A stretch of 6,281 nucleotides of DNA from CAYGWP01 sp964353455 (lineage in GTDB: Bacteria; Planctomycetota; Phycisphaerae; FEN-1346), in assembly GCA_964353455.1 (NCBI GenBank), contig CAYGWP010000120.1, forward strand, positions 1 to 6,281, read 5' to 3'. The notes beneath the pieces were generated by a model. The model had not been told where the DNA came from. It did no database searches and saw only the letters and a program-made list of their open reading frames with translations. Of this stretch, positions 1 to 5,123 are shown piece after piece (position 1 is the stretch's first letter; each line of letters begins with the position of its first letter). The position numbers were made by a program, and so were the translations under genes.

Positions 1-67
1 GCACCGCAGACATCACCTTCAGCCGATCCCGCTCCCGAACACTCATCGCTATCCGGTCTCCGTTCAT
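1..67 (-). CDS. Transposase of an insertion sequence, N-terminal fragment (window edge)
   Basis: Reading leftward from an ATG at position 67, the frame gives MNGDRIAMSVRERDRLKVM and then SAV before it leaves the window. The stretch RERDRLKVM is, from memory, the usual opening of DDE transposases with an N-terminal helix-turn-helix, often labelled ISNCY or integrase-core, where a repressor-like DNA-binding domain follows immediately. An AGGAG ribosome-binding site (77-73) lies 5 bases before this ATG. A second in-frame ATG at 46 would remove seven residues, but the well-placed AGGAG favours 67. Only 22 codons are visible, so the catalytic domain and the intactness of the gene cannot be judged. 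The terminal repeats just upstream support the mobile-element reading. The family assignment is an inference from a short match. Confidence 0.6.
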   Translation of the reverse strand, partial: MNGDRIAMSVRERDRLKVMSAV

Positions 68-85
68 CCGCTCTCCTCGCCCCCG

Positions 86-134
86 GGAAGCGGACATTTC
101 TATCCACCAGGAACCGGACATTACAATCCACCAG
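86..134. repeat. Two 25-bp direct repeats at the insertion-sequence end
   Basis: Copies at 86-110 and 110-134 share one base, giving a 24-bp period. Both read GGAA, then a variable base, then CGGACATT, then a variable-C-variable triplet, then ATCCACCAG; they differ at three positions. Tandem sites near an element end are known in some families (for example IS21) as transposase-binding sites, so that role is inferred here. Two copies with no spacers are not a CRISPR array. Confidence 0.7.
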
Positions 135-151
135 CGACACCACTAAAGAAT

Positions 152-179
152 TTGACTTTACCGTGATGCCGAATAGAAT
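152..179 (+). promoter_or_regulatory. Candidate promoter next to the insertion-sequence end
   Basis: TTGACT (152-157) and TAGAAT (174-179) each match five of six consensus bases of the housekeeping sigma factor and are 16 bases apart. Transcription would begin near 185-187, inside or just after the annotated start region of the next gene. If the promoter is real, that gene would start at the ATG at 184 as a nearly leaderless message, or a different upstream promoter is used. The -35 box lies within about 15 bases of the inferred element tip. Confidence 0.4.
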
Positions 180-657
180 CCAAATGGTTTTCCATGGCCC
201 ACAACCCGGCCCCGGCGCGCAGGTTGCCAGGGTGGCTGGCGGGATTGTTCGGACCCTTCCACATACGCCCTATTCAGCATGTGGTCTGAATTTCACCTAC
301 TTAATGGAGGGTGACGGCGACTTCCGGACTTGGGATCAGCGTTTGTATGCCTCGGAAGCATCTAGAAGAACAGGCGCGACAGCGGCACCGGATGCGAGGT
401 TCGGCAGTTATTGTTCATTCGACGTGCTGGGTGGAAGGCTGAAGATTGACACCAAGCCAACCCGCATATCTCCAGAAATCGCCAATATCGCCCAGGGCTG
501 GCAGGTGGGCGTGGAAGTAATGATGCTGCACTTGAACTACCACTTCGAAGTAAGCAATACAGATGCCTCAGCAGATTCCGTGCTTGCGGCACTCGACAAA
601 TGGGAAGAGACTGTCGCCCACTCACAAGCAACAGTCGCGAGACTGCAGGAAGAATAG
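166..657 (+). CDS. Unrecognised protein, first gene of a two-gene low-GC operon
   Basis: The predicted protein has 163 residues and no signal peptide or membrane segment, so it is probably cytoplasmic. I cannot assign a family with confidence. The sequence looks like a folded alpha/beta protein: a strand near the N-terminus (RIQMVFHG), a distinctive LPHTPYSACGLNF motif at about residues 31-43, a strand-rich block DARFGSYCSFDVLGGRLKID at about 76-95, a hydrophobic strand with LNYHFEV near 121-127, and an acidic C-terminal helix. Possible starts are GTG 163, ATG 166 and ATG 184, all in frame. None has a clear ribosome-binding site, which may reflect loss of the native leader to the adjacent insertion sequence. 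The frame also stays open leftward through the element, but that part looks like insertion-sequence end rather than protein. GC content is about 52-55%, well below the right-hand genes. It stops 8 bases before the next gene, so the two are probably co-transcribed. Confidence 0.7.
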   Translation: MPNRIQMVFHGPQPGPGAQVARVAGGIVRTLPHTPYSACGLNFTYLMEGDGDFRTWDQRLYASEASRRTGATAAPDARFGSYCSFDVLGGRLKIDTKPTRISPEIANIAQGWQVGVEVMMLHLNYHFEVSNTDASADSVLAALDKWEETVAHSQATVARLQEE

Positions 658-660
658 GAG
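656..660 (+). promoter_or_regulatory. Ribosome-binding site that fixes the start of the second operon gene
   Basis: AGGAG lies 5 bases before the ATG at 666. The same frame is open further upstream to an ATG at 600, but that start would overlap the first gene by 58 bases and has no such site. The first gene's stop codon (655-657) overlaps this site, which suggests translational coupling. Confidence 0.75.
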
Positions 661-665
661 AAAAC

Positions 666-1391
666 ATGCCTGAATTCACAGATACCAGGAAGATCCCATT
701 CGATGGCCCTGTTGATGAAGCATTTGTCAAACACACACGAGGTCCCAAGCCAGCCTCAAGGTCTTATGGTTCAACGACGCGCTTTGACGACACTGTGCAC
801 AATACTTGGCTTGAATTACGCGGCGCGGATCAAAACGCGCCACGTGACCAATCCGCGCTGGGCACCTCGCGTTCCTTGGGGGCCGAAGGAACCCTCACTG
901 ATTGGCTTTGCGCTTGTGCAGCAAGGATGTCGAAGGCCGTGTGCACAGCACTTGCTACCGCGCAGATAGACCTCGCAAGGCTCAATAGGGACGATCAACC
1001 AACGCTTGGCCTGGACGTGCATGCTATCGTTGCGACCATACGTCATGAAAGCCACATCCTCGTTTCTGTTTCTTCAGAGCTGAGAAAGAGCAGGTCAAAG
1101 GTCTTCGCCTCCTCGCTGTTTGCCCCGTCCGGGGCGTATTTGGCCTGGCTCAAGGCATACAGCCGCACCCCGGAGCGCCGCCGCAAGCAGGCAGCCCGAA
1201 ACGCCGCGTACTGGGCGATCAAGGCCGGCCTCCTCCCCGAGAAAGACCGCTGCGAACGCTGCGGGGCGGTGGCCGGCCGCGCGCGGCTGAACCGGCACCA
1301 TCCCGATTACCGCGACCCGCTCCGGATCGTGTGGCTGTGCACGGTGTGCCACGGCGCAGCGCATCGGAAGTATCCACCGCGCGAAGTTTGA
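666..1391 (+). CDS. Protein with a C-terminal HNH-like zinc domain, possible chimera
   Basis: The predicted protein has 241 residues. Residues 1 to about 150 match nothing I recognise; they are polar at first, then mostly helical. Residues from about 155 resemble a small domain common in phage and accessory proteins: a basic helical stretch (TPERRRKQAARNAAYWAIK), then a CxxC pair (C196, C199), HHPDY (H211-Y215), and WLCTVCHGAAH with C225, C228, H229 and H233. The four cysteines probably bind zinc, and the histidines recall HNH nucleases, but the canonical Asn and spacing are not clear, so nuclease activity is only a possibility. GC content is about 45-50% in the first part and jumps to 70-80% after about 1140, matching the genes to the right. 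This suggests an unrelated front half fused to a resident or phage-derived zinc domain. The gene follows the first operon gene by 8 bases and ends 15 bases before a promoter. Confidence 0.65.
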   Translation: MPEFTDTRKIPFDGPVDEAFVKHTRGPKPASRSYGSTTRFDDTVHNTWLELRGADQNAPRDQSALGTSRSLGAEGTLTDWLCACAARMSKAVCTALATAQIDLARLNRDDQPTLGLDVHAIVATIRHESHILVSVSSELRKSRSKVFASSLFAPSGAYLAWLKAYSRTPERRRKQAARNAAYWAIKAGLLPEKDRCERCGAVAGRARLNRHHPDYRDPLRIVWLCTVCHGAAHRKYPPREV

Positions 1392-1406
1392 GCCAATCCA
1401 AGGTTC

Positions 1407-1435
1407 TTGACATCTACCCTGCGGCCAAGCATACT
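1407..1435 (+). promoter_or_regulatory. Promoter of the secreted CxxC protein gene
   Basis: A perfect TTGACA -35 box (1407-1412) is followed after 17 bases by CATACT (1430-1435), which matches four of six -10 positions. The predicted transcript starts near 1442 and has a leader of about 90 bases before the ATG at 1534. The box begins 15 bases after the previous stop codon. Confidence 0.6.
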
Positions 1436-1533
1436 GGCCGGACGTGTGCCGGAGGAAGAAGGCCCGTGCCGCAGTCCGGTATGCCGCCGGACGTGGGGGC
1501 GCGGGCCAGGCCACCGCTTGTGGGGGATATTTC

Positions 1534-2628
1534 ATGCGAGCGCGAGGCCGGCTGGGCGGATTCATCGGTGCGGTGCTGGTGCCTTTGTTACTCGCCCCGG
1601 CCTGGGGACAGACAACCGGCGTGCCGACCGAGCAGAAGTCGATGGTGATCCTCGCGCTCCCCAAGCCCGTGACGGGCGTGTTCGGCGGCAAGGTCGAGTT
1701 CGCCGCGTCGGCGTTTCCCATCGTCTCAAACCAGACCGCCTCCGACGTCCAGACGGTGATTCAGGGTGCGCGCCGCATCCCCTGCCGCATCTGCCGCGGC
1801 ACAGGCGTCATCGCCAAAGAGCAGTCCGACACCGTGAACGTGGTCGGCCCGAACAAGCCCGTGAACCTGAAGTGGAACGACGTGTGCTCAAACTGCGCGG
1901 GCTTCAAGGACCTATACGACGCCGCATATCCCCAGCGCCTGGCGGGCCTGGTCCGCGCGCTGGGGCACGCGCCGCCCGGCGACCAAAACGCCAACTGGCG
2001 AGCCGGGGGCGCCTCGTGCCTCATGGAAGTGTTCCAAATCCGGCAATCCAGGTACGTCACCCACAAGGGCGAACGATTCGTTCAACAGGGCTCCTCCTTC
2101 GTGAGCGGCAGCAACATGTACAGGCAGATGACTGTGGGCCTGAAGTTGGTGCCGGACCGCGCGACGACGTTCTCGATGGATGTGAGCGCCCTGGTGACCC
2201 CCATCTGGCAGGCGGTCCGGTATCAGCCGCCCACGGGCCAGCCGGTGCTCATCGTCGGAGCAACCAGGGAGCCGCTGACCCGCGACAAGTGGGTCTTCAC
2301 GAAGAGCGACGGCGAACTGGCCGGCCGGTCCCAGCCCGAGATCACCACCGTCGATGCTCACGGTGAACTGGCCCCAAGCGGGTCGGCCGGCGTGCCGCGG
2401 CGCGCCCTGCGGCCGGCGTACTCCGGCCTGACGACGCCCGCCATCCTCCTTAGCAGCACGGATTCACCCCCCGTCCCGGCGGGCCGCGCGGTCGTCGGCG
2501 GACTCGTGGTTGGCAAGTGGAAGGCCGATGCGGCCTCGGGCGCGGCCGCCGGCTTCCGCTCCGCGCCGCCGGACGGCGTTCCCGTCATCCTGGTCGTGAT
2601 GTCTGTCGGCCAGCCCACGACGCGGTGA
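1534..2628 (+). CDS. Secreted protein of unknown function with two CxxC pairs
   Basis: The product has 364 residues. It begins with a Sec-type signal peptide: MRARGR, then a hydrophobic run FIGAVLVPLLLAPAW, with cleavage likely around residues 25-28. A GGGGGA ribosome-binding site (1522-1527) lies 6 bases before this ATG; the upstream GTG at 1444 in the same frame would bury the signal peptide behind 30 arginine- and glycine-rich residues and is unlikely. The mature part carries CRICRGTG (C84, C87) and CSNCAGF (C118, C121), a pair resembling half of a DnaJ zinc-binding repeat, which suggests a bound metal or disulfides after export. The middle region (about 140-270) looks strand-rich. The C-terminal 60 residues are rich in Gly, Ala, Pro and Ser. 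No enzyme motif is recognised. It has its own promoter and no obvious partner in the window. GC content matches the chromosome. Confidence 0.75.
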   Translation: MRARGRLGGFIGAVLVPLLLAPAWGQTTGVPTEQKSMVILALPKPVTGVFGGKVEFAASAFPIVSNQTASDVQTVIQGARRIPCRICRGTGVIAKEQSDTVNVVGPNKPVNLKWNDVCSNCAGFKDLYDAAYPQRLAGLVRALGHAPPGDQNANWRAGGASCLMEVFQIRQSRYVTHKGERFVQQGSSFVSGSNMYRQMTVGLKLVPDRATTFSMDVSALVTPIWQAVRYQPPTGQPVLIVGATREPLTRDKWVFTKSDGELAGRSQPEITTVDAHGELAPSGSAGVPRRALRPAYSGLTTPAILLSSTDSPPVPAGRAVVGGLVVGKWKADAASGAAAGFRSAPPDGVPVILVVMSVGQPTTR

Positions 2629-2701
2629 GGATGGGCGGGTCTCCTCTGCGTTCTCGTCCTCGGAAGCATGCATGCACGGGATTGTATCCGCGGAAACGGC
2701 T

Positions 2702-2730
2702 TTGCACCCTGCCGCCGAATCGCGTATCAT
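2702..2730 (+). promoter_or_regulatory. Probable promoter of the GreA-like gene
   Basis: TATCAT (2725-2730) matches five of six -10 bases. TTGCAC (2702-2707), 17 bases upstream, has only the TTG of the -35 consensus. Transcription would start near 2737, leaving a leader of about 27 bases before the ATG at 2764. No terminator is visible between 2629 and this site. Confidence 0.45.
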
Positions 2731-2763
2731 TGAGCGGCTTCCGCACCAGTGGAAAGGCCGCCG

Positions 2764-4980
2764 ATGGCAAACGCGCCTCAGGATGATAACCAGCAGCCGC
2801 AACCCGAAGCGGTCGTGGAACTGCTGGCCCTGGCGCGGGCCGAACGCCTCGATGATCTCGAGGCCGCGTGGATGGCGGCGGTCGAGAACCCGGTCCTCTC
2901 GCTGGAAGACCTTCAGCCGGTCCTCGATGAAATCGCCTCCCGCAACAATCCCAAACTCATGGAGTCGCTGCTGTGGCTGCTCCTCTCGTCGCGGGCGGAA
3001 TCGCAGGGGGCCGAGGCGGCCCTCGAAATCGCCTGGCAGGTCCGCGACCACCTTCCCGACAGCCAGGTCATGCGCGATGAGATCGCGGGCCTCTACCGGC
3101 AGGTCTATGCCGATCTACCCGGCATCGCGACGCTCGCCGAGATGACGCTTCTCAAGCGCGACGTGCCGCTTAAGCGCGGGGTGGACCTGGTGGAAAAGTT
3201 CCTGGCCCTCCCGCCCGGCACGTTCGTCAGCGACAGCCGCCGCAAGAGCCCCGGCCGCATCATCGGCGTTGATGCGGCCCGCAAGGTCCTCGCGGTTTCG
3301 TTCGGCGAGACCGACCGGGCGTACGATGCCCTCTCGGTCGAGGCGCTGGAGGTCCTGGAGGCCGACGATTTCAGGGCTCTGGCGATCTTCGATAAGCCGA
3401 AGTTGGCGGCGCTCGCGCAGGACGACCCGGCCGAACTCGTGCGGACCGTCCTCCGGGCCTACGGGCCGCGCATGGGCATGAAGGACTTGAGGGGCCGCCT
3501 GGCCGACGTGGCCGTCGCCGCCGATGCGTGGTCGAAGTGGTGGTCGGCCGCAAAGGCCAAGGTCAAGCGCTCGCCACTTATCGACATGTCTGATGGGACG
3601 CAGCCCGATTTCTTTCTGCGGCAGCGTGCCGTGACGTATGAGGAAACCGCCCGCGACCGGTTCGACTCGGCTCGCTCGGTGGAAGATAAACTCCTCGTGG
3701 TGCTGGCGTACCTGGGTGAGGCGGGCCACGACCCTGCGGCGGAGTCGGCGGCGCTGGAGTCCTTCGCGGCGGACATCGAGCGTCTGGCCGCGCGGCCCGG
3801 CGCGGGGACGGCCAAGGTGCTGTCGGCCCTCGGTGTTCTGGCCGAGGTGCGGCGGCACGTCGGCGGTGCCGCGCTGTCGGTCTCGGAGTCGCTCCTTGGG
3901 GACCGCGCGGCCCTGGCGGGGGTCCTGGGCTCGATCCGCAGTGACGACCTTGCGCGGCGTGCGTTCGCGCTCATCCGCGAAGTGATGCCGGCCGACTGGC
4001 CGGACGTCTTCTCCGCCGCCATGCCGGCTTGCTCGCAGGAGATTTGCGAACAGATTGCGGCAGACCTTTCCGGCGCGGGGCGCGACGACTTGCTGGCCTC
4101 GGCCGCCGCCGCAATCATCCGCCAGCCTCATCAGTGCATCACCGCGCTGGCGTGGCTCTGGAAGACGGCGGGGCAGGGGAAGTTCGCCGGCGCCTTCGGC
4201 GGCGTCAGCCTGGCGCAGGCCACGGTGCGATTGCTGGCGGGCGTCAACGAGGTGGCCCTGACGCCGACGGACGACCGTCCGCGGCAACTGGACCTCCTCG
4301 CCCAGGTCCGCCGCACGATCTCGGCCAAGGACTTCGCCATACTCCGCGACATCCTCGACCACACCGATTCCGGCTGGGCCAAGGAAATTCGCGCGGCCGC
4401 GTCGCGCAACTCGGGCCTCACGGACCACATCCGGATACAGGTGCTGGAAGTGCTCGGCAAGGCGCACCCGGTGCCCGTCACCAAGATCGTCCCACCGTGG
4501 GAAGAGGAGGCGATCTACACCACTGCGGCGGCGCTTGAGGCCCGGCAGAAGGAGTTCGAGGAAGTCATCCACGTCAAGTTGCCGCAGAACAGCGCGGCCA
4601 TCGGGGCGGCGTCGGCGCTCGGCGACGTGAGCGACAACGCCGAGTTCCAGTCGGCCCTGGAAGAACGCGGGCGACTCACCGAACGGGCCAACGCCATGCG
4701 GGCCGACATCGTCAGGGCCAAGCCCATCCCGCGGATCATGGCCCAGAGCGATACGGTCAACATCGGCACGACCGTCCGCGCATGCCGCCTCTCGACCGGC
4801 AAGGAAGAGACGCTCACGTTCCTCGGCCCGTGGGACTCCGCCGCCGAGAAGGGCATCTACTACTACCGCGCCCCGATGGCCCTGGCGTTCATGGGCAAGG
4901 CCGTCGGCGAGACGGTCACCCTGCGGACCGAGACGACGCAGGAACAGTGGGAGATCCTCGAGGTCCGCCCGGCCATCTGA
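2764..4980 (+). CDS. Long GreA/GreB-family transcript-cleavage factor
   Basis: The product has 738 residues, against about 158 for ordinary GreA. The last 160 residues are the Gre core. A helical region from about 580 to 655 carries GDVSDNAEF (620-628), matching GDLKENAEY of E. coli GreA; D621 sits at E. coli D41, and D624 replaces E44 while staying acidic. An FKBP-like C-terminal domain covers about 660-738. Gre proteins enter the RNA polymerase secondary channel and stimulate cleavage of backtracked RNA, so this role is likely. The first 570 residues are mostly helical, as in TPR-like scaffolds, with a strand-rich module at about 150-198 that may be a small beta barrel and a WSKWWSAAK motif at 256-264. 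Long Gre proteins with such extensions are known in Chlamydiae and spirochaetes. A GGAAAGG ribosome-binding site (2751-2757) lies 6 bases before ATG 2764, which is preferred over the in-frame GTG at 2749. It is a single-gene unit ending at a strong terminator. Confidence 0.9.
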   Translation: MANAPQDDNQQPQPEAVVELLALARAERLDDLEAAWMAAVENPVLSLEDLQPVLDEIASRNNPKLMESLLWLLLSSRAESQGAEAALEIAWQVRDHLPDSQVMRDEIAGLYRQVYADLPGIATLAEMTLLKRDVPLKRGVDLVEKFLALPPGTFVSDSRRKSPGRIIGVDAARKVLAVSFGETDRAYDALSVEALEVLEADDFRALAIFDKPKLAALAQDDPAELVRTVLRAYGPRMGMKDLRGRLADVAVAADAWSKWWSAAKAKVKRSPLIDMSDGTQPDFFLRQRAVTYEETARDRFDSARSVEDKLLVVLAYLGEAGHDPAAESAALESFAADIERLAARPGAGTAKVLSALGVLAEVRRHVGGAALSVSESLLGDRAALAGVLGSIRSDDLARRAFALIREVMPADWPDVFSAAMPACSQEICEQIAADLSGAGRDDLLASAAAAIIRQPHQCITALAWLWKTAGQGKFAGAFGGVSLAQATVRLLAGVNEVALTPTDDRPRQLDLLAQVRRTISAKDFAILRDILDHTDSGWAKEIRAAASRNSGLTDHIRIQVLEVLGKAHPVPVTKIVPPWEEEAIYTTAAALEARQKEFEEVIHVKLPQNSAAIGAASALGDVSDNAEFQSALEERGRLTERANAMRADIVRAKPIPRIMAQSDTVNIGTTVRACRLSTGKEETLTFLGPWDSAAEKGIYYYRAPMALAFMGKAVGETVTLRTETTQEQWEILEVRPAI

Positions 4981-4985
4981 GAGGG

Positions 4986-5032
4986 AAAGGGTCCGGGCCC
5001 CTTTACGTCGTCCGGGGGCCGGGACCCTTTTT
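4986..5032 (+). terminator. Rho-independent terminator of the GreA-like gene
   Basis: Arms 4986-5001 (AAAGGGTCCGGGCCCC) and 5015-5030 pair over 16 positions with one G-G mismatch (4995 against 5021). They enclose a 13-base loop and end in a run of five T (5028-5032). The hairpin begins 5 bases after the stop codon. The A-run on the left arm could make it partly bidirectional, but no gene converges from the right. Confidence 0.9.
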
Positions 5033-5050
5033 CTCTCCGCGACAACGCGC

Positions 5051-5078
5051 TTGCTAGGCCTGCGCACTCGGCTACAAT
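5051..5078 (+). promoter_or_regulatory. Promoter of the SUMF1-domain gene
   Basis: TTGCTA (5051-5056, four of six) and TACAAT (5073-5078, five of six) are 16 bases apart. The predicted start near 5085 leaves a leader of about 39 bases. It lies just after the terminator, as expected for a new transcription unit. Confidence 0.6.
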
Positions 5079-5123
5079 GGTTTCCTCACATCCGCGCGTC
5101 GGATCTGCGAAAGGGGAAATTCC

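Larger units (their letters stand above)
1..139. mobile_element. End of an insertion sequence (remainder lies left of the window)
   Basis: A transposase start on the minus strand and a pair of 25-bp direct repeats lie between its start codon and the adjacent operon. This is the usual arrangement at the 5' end of an insertion sequence. The outer tip is placed near 139, because on the minus strand the sequence there begins TGTCGCTGG, and elements of this kind often begin with TG. That boundary is an estimate. The other end and any target-site duplication lie outside the window. Confidence 0.55.

Noticed and set aside
86..134. CRISPR array
   Set aside because: There are only two copies and they abut with no spacer; the insertion-sequence context explains them.
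703..969. Short plus-strand frame inside the second operon gene
   Set aside because: It has no ribosome-binding site and lies wholly within the coupled, better supported frame.
1444..1533. GTG at 1444 as the start of the secreted protein
   Set aside because: It would put 30 basic residues before the signal peptide; the ATG at 1534 has its own ribosome-binding site at the right distance.
1407..2366. Plus-strand frame overlapping the secreted protein gene
   Set aside because: Its translation is dominated by Arg, Gly and Pro, has no signal or motif, and begins within the -35 box. The overlapping frame has a signal peptide and cysteine motifs.
2666..2675. GCATGCATGC palindrome in the gap before the GreA-like gene
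   Set aside because: It is a 10-base alternating palindrome with no loop or T-run, so it is neither a convincing terminator nor an operator on its own.
2749..2763. GTG at 2749 as the start of the GreA-like gene
   Set aside because: The GGAAAGG ribosome-binding site lies between it and the ATG at 2764, which makes the ATG the better start.
3115..5067. 650-codon open frame on the minus strand opposite the GreA-like gene
   Set aside because: It is a by-product of high GC and biased third positions. The plus strand carries recognisable Gre motifs, a ribosome-binding site and a terminator, and the minus frame would run through that terminator.
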